DNA from: Pseudomonadota bacterium
GTDB lineage: Bacteria > Pseudomonadota > Alphaproteobacteria > Rhizobiales > Beijerinckiaceae
Assembly: GCA_020161475.1 (NCBI GenBank)
Contig: JAIUNQ010000007.1
Coordinates: forward strand, 1-43,989
Reading direction: 5' to 3'
Length of the DNA: 43,989 nt
Shown: piece by piece, positions 36,463 to 43,989 of the stretch
Layout of the letters: each line of letters starts with the position of its first letter
How positions within the stretch are numbered: the first letter of the stretch is position 1
Notes under the pieces: generated by a model
What the model was told of the DNA's origin: nothing
Database searches by the model: none
Seen by the model: the letters and a program-made list of their open reading frames with translations, nothing else
Position numbers and translations under genes: made by a program

Positions 36463-37346
36463 TTGATCAGCCCCCCTTGGCGCAGACGGTCGCAGACGGG
36501 GCGCTCGCTCGTTTCCCCGACGAACCAGACAAAGTCGTAGCGTCCCTTGGAGTCCGAGATGACTTTGGCGCGATCGACCGGCCCGCGCCCGTCACGCGTC
36601 TCCCAAAGCGCAACAGAGATCGCCTTGCGGGCTCCCAGATGCTGCGGCACCGAGCGGTCCTTGCGGATATGAGCGCGACCGGCGTAGAGCATAACGATCC
36701 GGCCAGGAGCGCTTTCGACGGCTTTTGCCATCGACATGTCGCGGACGACCTGAAGGGCGCCGAGTTCAACCTTGCGACCGGCTTCGATGAGGCCACAATG
36801 CGCCTCCGCCATGGCCTCGCCCCATGACGCGACAAGCGCGGGATAGGCAGAGGCGTCACGAGAGGCAGAATTTCTAAGCCTGTCGCTGTCAGCCTTGGAA
36901 ATATCGCCGGCGCGCAAGCTCGCGCGCTGTTGCCAGGCCGCCTCAACCAAGGGCTGATAGATTTTCCACGCCGGCCAGCCGGTTTCCCACCACTTGAGCG
37001 CGGGTCCCAGACCTCCGGCAACCTCGGGATGGGACTCCCTGTACAGGTCCACCGCAGACTGCTGATCGGACCGTAAATGCTCCATCACGAGTGAGACGGT
37101 AGGGCCACTCTCTTCAGCCAAGCTCTGAAGCAGACACGCGGCAGAGCGTGGATGCGCAACAACACCGTGGCGCTCACCAAGCAGCACCGAGGCACTGGCC
37201 CGAATCTGCGAGGAAATCTCAGCAAAGGGTACCTCCGAACCGGAAGCGACATTCACAATCGTTCCGTCACACGCGAAACCTTCGGCACACCCAAACAAAA
37301 GGGCGAAGGCCGCACGGACAACGATTTTGTTTTGTGTAGCCAGCAT
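36459..37346 (-). CDS. ChaN/Tiki-superfamily protein
   Basis: 295 residues with a signal peptide ending near GFACDG. Signatures of the ChaN (haem-binding uptake, Tiki/TraB/EreA-like) superfamily are visible: ASVLLGERHGVVAH near 53-66 (GExH motif), VMEHLRSDQQ near 86-95, EAHCGLI near 180-186 and GRAHIRKDRSVPQHL near 222-236. Campylobacter ChaN binds haem; Tiki relatives are metalloproteases. Here, inside a two-partner secretion operon, it could bind haem for the small exoprotein or process exported proteins. Both are inference. It joins ialB by TGATG and the next gene by ATGA. Confidence 0.7.
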   Translation of the reverse strand: MLATQNKIVVRAAFALLFGCAEGFACDGTIVNVASGSEVPFAEISSQIRASASVLLGERHGVVAHPRSAACLLQSLAEESGPTVSLVMEHLRSDQQSAVDLYRESHPEVAGGLGPALKWWETGWPAWKIYQPLVEAAWQQRASLRAGDISKADSDRLRNSASRDASAYPALVASWGEAMAEAHCGLIEAGRKVELGALQVVRDMSMAKAVESAPGRIVMLYAGRAHIRKDRSVPQHLGARKAISVALWETRDGRGPVDRAKVISDSKGRYDFVWFVGETSERPVCDRLRQGGLIK

Positions 37347-37888
37347 CAGGCCCGCTCTTTCAGAGCAGCAAAGCCCTTACCAAAGCCGTCGAGATTGATC
37401 TTCACATCGACGGGTGCGCTCTTGGTACTCCAGAGACGAACCGACAAAATCTTGCCGCCGGAAAGCTCCTTGAGGACACGCCCGGCAAGCTCGAACCCAC
37501 CGTGGCACCCCATGCTGTTGCAAGTCTCGAACAGCACCTTGAACGGCTTGCCACCATCAATACGAAGCTCCATGCCAGGAGGCAGATACCCGCCCGACGG
37601 TGCACTCAGAATGCCGACATGACTACCCTTTTTGGAGGTGGGCAAAACGGTCGTGAGAAAGACCGGTTCTCCCTTGTCTGCTGCCACAAGTTTCTGGGTT
37701 AAACGGCAAGCAGAGCTGGGCGCAGAGGGCGGCGTACAGAGCAATTCCCACGCCCCGAAACGCTGACTATCTTCCTTGATTGGAAGAGACTCGCTTTTCC
37801 CCTGCGCAACGGCCACGACCGGAAAACCCAGAAGAAGGCCGAAGGAGAAATTGAAAAAAATAAAATAATTTCCATATCTTGAGCGCAC
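37346..37888 (-). CDS. Invasion-associated locus B (IalB) family secreted protein
   Basis: 180 residues with a GTG start at 37888 (AAGGG about 7 nt upstream) and a signal peptide (FFNFSFGLLLGFPVVAVAQG). Family features are FGAWELLCTPPS near 44-55 followed by CRLTQKLV, then a C-terminal CNSMGCHGGFEL block. IalB-like proteins are periplasmic or outer-membrane beta-rich proteins common in Hyphomicrobiales; in Bartonella the family is linked to erythrocyte invasion. It is the first gene of the two-partner secretion operon. A family with invasion links at the head of an adhesin operon is suggestive but not proof of a shared task. Confidence 0.8.
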   Translation of the reverse strand: MRSRYGNYFIFFNFSFGLLLGFPVVAVAQGKSESLPIKEDSQRFGAWELLCTPPSAPSSACRLTQKLVAADKGEPVFLTTVLPTSKKGSHVGILSAPSGGYLPPGMELRIDGGKPFKVLFETCNSMGCHGGFELAGRVLKELSGGKILSVRLWSTKSAPVDVKINLDGFGKGFAALKERA

Positions 37889-37986
37889 GAATCAGCCCTT
37901 GAAAATATTTCATTAACGGCTGGCAGATACGCGGCCATTTTTTAGGCGACTACCAACTCAAGGTAGATTGTGTGATAAAAATCCTT

Positions 37987-38008
37987 CTATGTGACTATAA
38001 GCACATAG
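37987..38008. promoter_or_regulatory. Inverted repeat upstream of the two-partner secretion operon
   Basis: CTATGTG-N8-CACATAG, about 100 nt before the GTG start of the first operon gene, in an AT-rich stretch. Position and symmetry suit an operator for a dimeric regulator; no regulator gene is next to it. Confidence 0.35.
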
Positions 38009-38059
38009 CGCGATGGCGGGCGACGCCGAGCTGGAAATGAGGGCTGTCGCTGTACCTGC

Positions 38060-38305
38060 ACTCCGTCTGGAAAGAGGCGCTGCTGCGAAGTCCGACGGAC
38101 ACAGCTGAACACCGCTTTTTGTTGTGCACCGGAGCGTCGGGAGTTCATGGTCATTGATGGCCAGCATCGCACGATGGCGGTTTGGCTGTGGGGTGACGTC
38201 GGCTAGCGTCGTCGCTGGCTGTTCAACGCAGCAGATCCGCAAGAAGATGTCCGCAAGTTCATTGCCGGGAACCGCTCCAGGAAGCATGGCCTCGCTGTGG
38301 TCTGA
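38060..38305 (+). pseudogene. Decayed fragment of a DGQHR/ParB-like gene
   Basis: In one plus-strand frame the sequence reads PERREFMVIDGQHRTMAVW, then a stop at 38204-38206, then in the same frame FNAADPQEDVRKFIAGNR up to a stop at 38303. IDGQHRT followed by a later 'FI..NR' segment is the pattern of ParB-like/DGQHR-domain proteins. No start and an internal stop indicate a remnant. An ORF on the opposite strand (37958-38287) is unrecognised and probably a shadow. The rest of the 445-nt gap between the flanking genes holds no other gene I can support. Confidence 0.35.
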
Positions 38306-38333
38306 GCAGACCTAAACAATCTCTTCCACACCT

Positions 38334-39662
38334 TCACTGCCGCAGCGCGTTCTCGCGCAGGCGCTGGATCGGCTTGAAGAGATAGGCCAGCACGCTATGC
38401 TCGCCGGAAATGATATCCACCTGTGCCTGCATGCCGGGGATGACCGGCTTATCCAGCCCGAAGCTGGTGGATTGGGCTTCCAGACGAACACGGAAATAGG
38501 GCTCGCCTTTCTCATCGCTCAGCGCATCGGGCGAGATGTCCAGCACCTTGCCACGCAGGCCGCCATAGAGCGCGAAATCATAGGCCGAGACCTTGATCAC
38601 CGCCGGAAGCCCCGGCCAGACATTGGCGCGATCATTGGGCGCCAGACGCGCCTCCACCACCAGCGGGGCATCGGCCGGCACCAGTTGCACCAGTGGCTCG
38701 CCCGATTTGACGACGCCGCCGATGGTTTCCACGAAGAGCTTGTTGACGATGCCCGCCACCGGCGCCACCACCTCGGAACGACGCGAGCGGTCGCTCATCG
38801 CGTTGATCGCCTCCTCGAGCTTGGCGATCTGCACGGCGATTTCGCGACGGTCCTTTTCCGCATCGGCGCGGAAGTGCAGGCGTGCCTCGGTCTTGCGGGC
38901 GGCCAGCTCGCTCACCGCTGCCTCAAGGCGCGGCACATCATGCACGAGGCTGGCGATCTTGGCCTCGATCTGCTGAAGCGAGCGCTCGTTGTCGAGCAGC
39001 TCATTGTTCGACACCGCGCCGCGCGCCTCAAGCCGCCGCATGCTGGTGACTCGTGGCAGCACGATCTCCCGTTCCTTGAGCGAGGAGGTCCAGCGGCTCT
39101 TCATTTCCGCCAACTCCAGCTCCTTCTGGCGGTACTGGTCTTCCATCACGGCGATCTGCGCGTTCAGCCCTGCCATGCGCGCCTTGAAGAGCGCGATCTC
39201 CTGATCCCGGATCGAGGGAATCGCGCGGGCGATGTCCTCGGGCGGATCAAAGCGGGTGAGCCCTGCGGCCTCGGCATCGAGGCGGGCCGCCTGAAGGCGC
39301 TTGGCTTTCAGTTCCACGCGGTTCTGCTCCAGCTCGGCGCGGGAGAACGAGTTTTCAATGCGCAGCAACGGCGCGCCCGCGCGCACGTTCTGGCCCTCGC
39401 GCACCAGAATTTCGCTGACAATGCCGCCCTCGAAATGCTGGACGATCTGGTTGCGCGTCTGCGGCACGACGCGACCAGAGCCGCGTGTGATGCGCTCCAG
39501 CGAGGTCAGCGCGGCCCAGGTGGTGAAGAGGGCCAGCCCGAGGCCGACGGTCCAGATGAGCCGGGTGTGGGCGCGGCGTGCGATCTTGTCGGAGCGACGC
39601 AGGTAGAGCGCCGGGGTGCCGGGGGCGAGCGCATTCTGCGGGGGCGAGGCAAGGACAGACAT
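38334..39662 (-). CDS. HlyD-family membrane-fusion protein of a type I secretion system
   Basis: 442 residues: cytoplasmic N-terminus, one membrane segment near 35-52 (LIWTVGLGLALFTTWAAL), a biotinyl-lipoyl half (VQHFEGGIVSEILVREGQNV), a long coiled coil near 110-285, the second lipoyl half (VVAPVAGIVNKLFVETIGGVV) and a beta-barrel with the HlyD signature near the C-terminus (PVIPGMQAQVDIISGE). The ending YLFKPIQRLRENALRQ is typical of type I adaptors. It links the inner-membrane ABC transporter to a TolC-like channel, which is not in the window. It is divergent from the ABC gene with a 144-nt shared promoter region. Confidence 0.94.
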   Translation of the reverse strand: MSVLASPPQNALAPGTPALYLRRSDKIARRAHTRLIWTVGLGLALFTTWAALTSLERITRGSGRVVPQTRNQIVQHFEGGIVSEILVREGQNVRAGAPLLRIENSFSRAELEQNRVELKAKRLQAARLDAEAAGLTRFDPPEDIARAIPSIRDQEIALFKARMAGLNAQIAVMEDQYRQKELELAEMKSRWTSSLKEREIVLPRVTSMRRLEARGAVSNNELLDNERSLQQIEAKIASLVHDVPRLEAAVSELAARKTEARLHFRADAEKDRREIAVQIAKLEEAINAMSDRSRRSEVVAPVAGIVNKLFVETIGGVVKSGEPLVQLVPADAPLVVEARLAPNDRANVWPGLPAVIKVSAYDFALYGGLRGKVLDISPDALSDEKGEPYFRVRLEAQSTSFGLDKPVIPGMQAQVDIISGEHSVLAYLFKPIQRLRENALRQ

Positions 39663-39806
39663 CGGTTTTCCGGCTTCTCGGGAAGGTGCGGCCCAAGGTG
39701 CCAGCGATCCCTTTACGCCCTGTTAATCATAAAACGCGAAAACCAAGGGTGATCCCGCCAGAACCGCAGCGGGCCAAGGCGGAATGTCCAGAACGGGGCT
39801 TTCGGA

Positions 39807-41954
39807 ATGCACCAGAAGCCACTCAGCGCCGCCCTGCCTCCCTCTGCCGCACGCGATGGACAATACGCGCCGCTGGGGCCGGACAGCCATCCCTTTGCCG
39901 ATCTACGGCGTCTGGCGGCCTATTTCGACAGTTCCACCATCCCGCAGGCGTCGCCCGCAGATATGCAGGCCGCTCACCCCGCCGGCATTGCCCTTTTTGC
40001 CGAAAAACTCGGCCTGAAGGTGACGCTGGAAGAGCGGGCCGTTGCACAACTCCAGAATCAGGATCTGCCCGCCATTGTCATGCTGGGCAGCGGTGCCAGC
40101 CGTCTGGTACTGGCCCGCGAGAAAGGGGATCGCTTCATCCTCGGCGTGGGCGAAGGTGTCCTTGAGGTCAGTGTCGAGGCTCTGGCGAGCGCCGCGACAG
40201 GCGCCGTGTTCCGGCTGCACCGGGCCGACCCTGCCCCTTCTGCCGCCCCTACCCTTTCGTCACGCGCGGCTTTGCGGTTTGTGATGCCGCTTCTGCTGCG
40301 GGAAAAAGGACGGCTGGTGCATCTTGCGCTGGCAGGCTGGCTCATCAACCTCCTCGGGCTCGCGCTGCCCTTCTTCTCCATGGCAGTGTTCGACCGCGTG
40401 ATCCCCCATGCGGCCTATGAGACGCTGTTTGCCTTGGCGGCCGGTGTCGTGCTCGCGCTCGCTCTGGAATTTGCGCTGCGCGATGCGCGCCTCACGCTCG
40501 CCGATGCGGTGGGGCAGAACATTGCGTTGAAGGTTCAGGAGCGTCTTGCCAGCCGCATGCTGTTTGCGCGGCTCGATGATCTGCCCGCCTCTCCCGCGCC
40601 GCTGTTGCAGGCCATGCCGGATATGGATGCGCTGGCCCATGCCCTGCCCCAGTTGGTGGTGGGCGCGCTGGTCGATCTGCCGTTTTTCCTGCTGCTGCTG
40701 GCCTTGGTTGCGAGCATCGGCGGGCCGGTGGTGGCGGTGCCAGCCCTTGGTGTGGTGGCTCTCGCGCTGCTGCACCTGCTGGCCCATACGATGAGCGCGC
40801 GGGCACACACCGAAAACTGTGGCGCGATCCGGCGGCAATCCCAGCTCGCCATGGAGGCTTCAAGCCTGCGCGAGCGCATCCGCGCGACCGGGCTGGGCGC
40901 GATGCTGCTGGGGCGCTGGTCGCGCAATGCGGATGATCTTGGTTATGTTGCCCACAAGATGCGCCATTGGCAGGGCATTGCCGTGCAGGGCAGCGCGGTG
41001 CTGGTGCAGGCGATCCTCGTCGGCGTGATTGTTGTCGGCGCGTTCCAGATCGGGGCTGCGGCCATGACGGTGGGCGCACTCTCGGCCTGTACCTTGCTGC
41101 TCAACCGTATCATCCTGCCCATCAGCCAGCTGATCGGCACCAGCTTCCGCTGCGTTCAGCTCGCGCGCAGCGTCTCCACCCAGCTGGCGCTGATCGAGGC
41201 GGAGCCGGAGAGCGGCACCGACAAGCGCTTTGCGGATGCCGCCAGCGTCACCCCCCAGCTGGAGGCGCATCACGTCAGCTTCCGCTACAAGGGCGAGCAG
41301 CGCCGCGCGCTTCAGGATGTTTCGCTCACAATCAAGCCGGGTGAGCGCATCGGCATCATCGGCAAGACAGGCTGCGGAAAATCCAGCCTGCTCAAACTGT
41401 TTCTGCGCCTTCACAGCCCGGAAAGCGGCAAGATCCTGCTGGGATCGCACGACATCCACCATTTTGATCCGGCCGCCCTGCGCCGCCTGATCAGCTACAT
41501 GCCGCAGGAGCCGATGCTCTTTGAGGGCAAGCTGGAGGAAAACCTCACGGCGGGCCTGCGGGATGTTGATCGTGCACGGTTCGAGGCGGTGTGCCGCCTT
41601 TCGGGCGTGCATGATTTTGCCAGCCTGCACCCCTCGGGTTACAGCCTTGAGGTGGGCCCGCGCGGGCAAGCTCTTTCGGGCGGGGAGCGCCAATCCGTGA
41701 CGCTTGCCCGCGCCCTGATGGAACACAGTGCCTTCTATGTTCTCGATGAGCCGACCTCTGCGATGGACAATGGCCTTGAAGCGCGCCTGATCGCGGAGCT
41801 GGGCACGATCACGGGGGAAGCCGGGCTCATTATCGCCACGCATCGGCTGCCGCTGCTCAAGCTGGTCGACCGGATCATCTGGCTGGATGGCGGGCGCGTG
41901 GTGGCCGATGGCCCGCGCGGGGAAATCTTCGCCAAACTGGGGCTGGCGGCCTGA
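39807..41954 (+). CDS. Type I secretion ABC transporter with degenerate C39-like domain
   Basis: 715 residues: an N-terminal C39-peptidase-like domain (about 30-140) without the catalytic Cys at the expected place, so it probably serves as a substrate-docking CLD; a six-helix membrane domain (about 165-455); and an ATPase domain with Walker A IIGKTGCGKSS, signature LSGGERQ, Walker B FYVLDEPTSAMD and H-loop IIATHRLPLL. This is the LapB/SiiF/HlyB class that exports large adhesins or RTX proteins. No RTX or adhesin substrate gene is in the window; it may lie beyond the right edge or elsewhere. It is followed by motB- and motA-like genes on the same strand. Confidence 0.93.
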   Translation: MHQKPLSAALPPSAARDGQYAPLGPDSHPFADLRRLAAYFDSSTIPQASPADMQAAHPAGIALFAEKLGLKVTLEERAVAQLQNQDLPAIVMLGSGASRLVLAREKGDRFILGVGEGVLEVSVEALASAATGAVFRLHRADPAPSAAPTLSSRAALRFVMPLLLREKGRLVHLALAGWLINLLGLALPFFSMAVFDRVIPHAAYETLFALAAGVVLALALEFALRDARLTLADAVGQNIALKVQERLASRMLFARLDDLPASPAPLLQAMPDMDALAHALPQLVVGALVDLPFFLLLLALVASIGGPVVAVPALGVVALALLHLLAHTMSARAHTENCGAIRRQSQLAMEASSLRERIRATGLGAMLLGRWSRNADDLGYVAHKMRHWQGIAVQGSAVLVQAILVGVIVVGAFQIGAAAMTVGALSACTLLLNRIILPISQLIGTSFRCVQLARSVSTQLALIEAEPESGTDKRFADAASVTPQLEAHHVSFRYKGEQRRALQDVSLTIKPGERIGIIGKTGCGKSSLLKLFLRLHSPESGKILLGSHDIHHFDPAALRRLISYMPQEPMLFEGKLEENLTAGLRDVDRARFEAVCRLSGVHDFASLHPSGYSLEVGPRGQALSGGERQSVTLARALMEHSAFYVLDEPTSAMDNGLEARLIAELGTITGEAGLIIATHRLPLLKLVDRIIWLDGGRVVADGPRGEIFAKLGLAA

Positions 41955-42023
41955 CACGTTAACCGCACAACAAACCTATTCTTATATTGCTCGGGCGGAC
42001 ACAGGCAGAAAGCCGAGTAAAAC

Positions 42024-42773
42024 GTGAGCGCCGCTGAAGAATCGGAAAACCATTGGCCGGGCTATGTCGATGCCCTGACCACGATGGTCATGATCCTCAT
42101 CTTCGTGATGATGATCCTGTCCGTGGCGTTCTTTTCCGCCTCGGCCAACACCTCGCGCGCGCTTGTCGAACGCATTGCCAGCACCATCGGCGTGAATGTT
42201 TCCCAGCCCAATGTCTCGGGCGAGGAAATGGCCGACAAGCTGGTGGATCTTCTCCAGAACGAGCGGAAAAAGGGCAATACCGGCACCTCCGCCTCTGAAG
42301 CGCCGCCGCCCGCCTTCAACACGCAAGCCGCTGAAACCATTGTCCGCTCTCAGGCCACCGCGGTGGCCGATACCAGCGCGGGCAAGGTGCGGATCGATTC
42401 CGCCGAAACCAACCTGACGGTGATGTTCCAGCCGCGCGCCACGAATGTGGACGCGGACTCCCTCAACGAGATCGAGACCTTCATCGCCGCGACCTTCGGG
42501 CTGCCGCGCCCGGTGTATTACCAGCTCACGGCCTATGCCAACATGAGCGCCGGAGGCCTCTCCGACAGCCGCCGCGTGGCCTATTACCGCGCCATGTTCG
42601 CGCGGCAGAAGCTGATCGCGAAGGGGGTGGACCCCAAGCTGATCAGTGTGCGGATCGAGGACAGCCCGCGCGAAGCCACCAACGACAAGCTGAACCTGCG
42701 CGTCCTGCCCGGATACGGTGCCAATGGCACCGAAGCCCCGGCCGCGACGCCCCCCAACGCCGAAAGACGCTGA
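42024..42773 (+). CDS. MotB/OmpA-like protein beside type I secretion genes (SiiA-like)
   Basis: 249 residues with a GTG start. One membrane helix near 17-38 is preceded by WPGYVDALTTMVMILIFVMM. Asp16 lies exactly where MotB has its proton-binding aspartate (YAD.MTLLLAFF). A Ser/Glu/Pro linker follows, then an OmpA-like periplasmic domain near 125-235 (RIDSAETNLTVMF; AYANMSAGGLSDSRRVAYY), which would hold peptidoglycan. The C-terminus is Pro/Ala-rich. Together with the next gene it should form a proton channel that supplies force to an outer-envelope process. The closest functional parallel is SiiA of Salmonella SPI-4. Confidence 0.75.
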   Translation: MSAAEESENHWPGYVDALTTMVMILIFVMMILSVAFFSASANTSRALVERIASTIGVNVSQPNVSGEEMADKLVDLLQNERKKGNTGTSASEAPPPAFNTQAAETIVRSQATAVADTSAGKVRIDSAETNLTVMFQPRATNVDADSLNEIETFIAATFGLPRPVYYQLTAYANMSAGGLSDSRRVAYYRAMFARQKLIAKGVDPKLISVRIEDSPREATNDKLNLRVLPGYGANGTEAPAATPPNAERR

Positions 42774-42774
42774 C

Positions 42775-43862
42775 ATGCCGCACCAGCAGGGATTACAGCA
42801 AGCCAAACTCAAAAGCGTCATCCGCGGCCAGTTGCTGCGCATGGGCGCGGTGCTCGCCGGCATGGGGGTTTTGCTCTACATCGCCTTCGAGTTCATCCAT
42901 GAGGGCGTGAAAGCGAACCTCGTGCTGAACGCGGCGATTATCCTGATGTTCGGCATCGGCATTTTTCTCTCGTTCCGCCGTGTGCTCAAGGTCAGCTCCG
43001 ACGCCGTGGGCTTTGCGGCCCTGCAGGAAGCCTTCGAGGATGCGCGCTTCGAGCGCACGGAAACCATTGAAGACCCCTATTGGCGCCATTATCGCTGCAT
43101 AAAGCCGGGTGTAGTCTTTTCGCGCCCCAAGTCCATCGGGCATGTGTTCGACATCGCCTATGACGAGCTGCTGCGCGCGAAAAGCGTCAATATCTCCGTC
43201 TCCACCATGCGCAGCGTCATCGACGGCATCGAACAGCGGCTCGCGGATGAGCGCAGCCAGCTGTCGTATCTCGCCAACCTACTCGTCTTTCTGGGCCTGA
43301 TCGGCACGTTTATCGGCCTGATGGAAATGGTCGGCTCGGTGGGCGGCATCATCGGCAGCCTCAACACCTCCACCGCCGCGCCGCAGGATGCGATGAAATC
43401 GCTCCTCGCCAGCCTTCAGGTGCCGCTCAAGGGCATGGCGACGGGCTTCTCCTCCTCGCTCTTCGGTCTGTTCGGCTCGCTCGTCGTCGGGTTGCTCACC
43501 AAGTTCGGCAACAGCGCCATCGGGGCGATGAAGGAGGAGTTCTCGACCTGGCTCGCCACGGTTTCGCATCTTGAGCCGGGCAAGGGCGACACGCGCGAAC
43601 TCGCCCGCCTGATCGCCGACGGCATGATGGGCACGGGCGGCTCCGGCGCCAGCGGCAGCGCCGGGGGCATCTCCGATGTCGGCGTTGTGGCCACCATGGC
43701 GCAGGGCTTCGGGCGGATGAACTCGGGCATGGATGCGGTATCCAACATTCTGCCGCGCATGGTCGAGATTCAGGAGCAGGGGCTCGTTGCGCATGGCGCA
43801 CTGATGGAGCGCTTTGACCGTCTCCTGCACGAGCATGCGGAAATGCGCGAGCATCTTGCGAC
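42775..43862 (+). pseudogene. MotA/TolQ/ExbB-like channel protein, truncated by an IS element (SiiB-like)
   Basis: The ATG at 42775 lies one base after the stop of the MotB-like gene. About 362 residues remain: two N-terminal helices (VLAGMGVLLYIAFEFI; LNAAIILMFGIGIFLSF), a cytoplasmic domain, then the paired helices typical of MotA/TolQ (YLANLLVFLGLIGTFIGLM and GFSSSLFGLFGSLVVGLL) and a soluble tail. At 43863 the sequence changes to an IS end; the frame continues as foreign residues to a stop at 43936-43938. The channel core is complete and only the tail is lost, so a partly functional product is possible. Confidence 0.8.
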
Positions 43863-43989
43863 TGAACCGCCCCGGGTTTGCCGGAGGCCATTTGGTTTAA
43901 GTTATGCGGCCATAGCTGGCTGGTCCAGCGTGGCGTAATAGCGCTCCTCGGCCTCAGCAGGCGGGATGTTGCCGATCGGCTCCAGCAAC
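43863..43989 (-). mobile_element. IS3-family element, one end, running off the window
   Basis: Begins TGAACCGCCCCGGGTTTGCC, a terminal repeat typical of another IS3-family group, followed inward by the tail of a transposase on the minus strand. It is unrelated to the element at 16672-17961. It interrupts the MotA-like gene. Confidence 0.75.
43902..43988 (-). CDS. IS3-family transposase OrfB, C-terminal fragment
   Basis: The last 28 codons and stop of a transposase entering from the right edge, reading LLEPIGNIPPAEAEERYY to PAMAA. The 'PIGNIPPAEAE' tail is characteristic of many IS3-family OrfB proteins. The remainder lies outside the window. Confidence 0.75.
   Translation of the reverse strand: MLEPIGNIPPAEAEERYYATLDQPAMAA

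Noticed and set aside
37958..38287. 109-residue minus-strand ORF upstream of the two-partner secretion operon
   Set aside because: No ribosome binding site or family features; the opposite strand shows a more meaningful, though decayed, IDGQHRT-containing frame.
42024..43862. Zorya-type phage defence (ZorA/ZorB are MotAB-like)
   Set aside because: No ZorC, ZorD or ZorE-like genes are nearby, and the pair directly follows a type I secretion ABC transporter gene, which fits a secretion role better.

Overview
The window looks like chromosomal DNA of an alphaproteobacterium of the order Hyphomicrobiales (Rhizobiales). Evidence for this: high GC content; a C4-pathway 5-aminolevulinate synthase; two phasins; hisD next to a UPF0262 gene and near murA; an IalB-family protein; a PleC/DivJ/PdhS-like histidine kinase; palindromic intergenic repeats of rhizobial type; and a tRNA-His with A73 and no encoded G-1. 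I cannot name the genus.

Left part (1-16.4 kb) is mostly housekeeping. In order it holds a UPF0262 fragment, hisD, a small secreted protein, a pair of palindromic repeats, murA, a small basic protein, hemA, a phasin, a large PAS histidine kinase, an L,D-transpeptidase, lutCBA for L-lactate oxidation, a 4'-phosphopantetheinyl transferase, a TerC-family membrane protein, tRNA-His, a second phasin and tRNA-Thr.

Middle part (16.7-37.9 kb) is accessory DNA and the main interest. A 1.29-kb IS3-family element is followed, all on the minus strand, by a contact-dependent inhibition (CDI)-like two-partner secretion locus. Read in transcription order it encodes an IalB-like secreted protein, a ChaN/Tiki-like protein, a small TPS-domain exoprotein, a TpsB/FhaC-like outer-membrane transporter, a Sel1-repeat protein, two small lipoproteins, a roughly 3340-residue CdiA-like exoprotein and its probable immunity protein. 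Most junctions overlap by 1-4 nt, so this reads as one operon of about 17.5 kb. Downstream lie two orphan toxin-tip modules. Each begins with a copy of a direct repeat (up to 269 nt) that is also present in cdiA just before its variable C-terminus. The nearer module keeps an AT-rich immunity gene. The farther one has lost its toxin end at the IS element. This is the arrangement expected for toxin swapping by recombination, with a boundary sequence (VPDDVAA) different from the VENN motif of enterobacteria.

Right part (38.3-44.0 kb) has a HlyD-type adaptor gene divergent from a type I secretion ABC transporter gene, followed by MotB-like and MotA-like genes. The combination resembles the Salmonella SPI-4 giant-adhesin secretion system, in which a MotAB-like proton channel (SiiAB) accompanies a type I exporter. 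The MotA-like gene is cut by a second IS3-family element that runs off the window edge. No secreted substrate and no TolC-like partner are visible.
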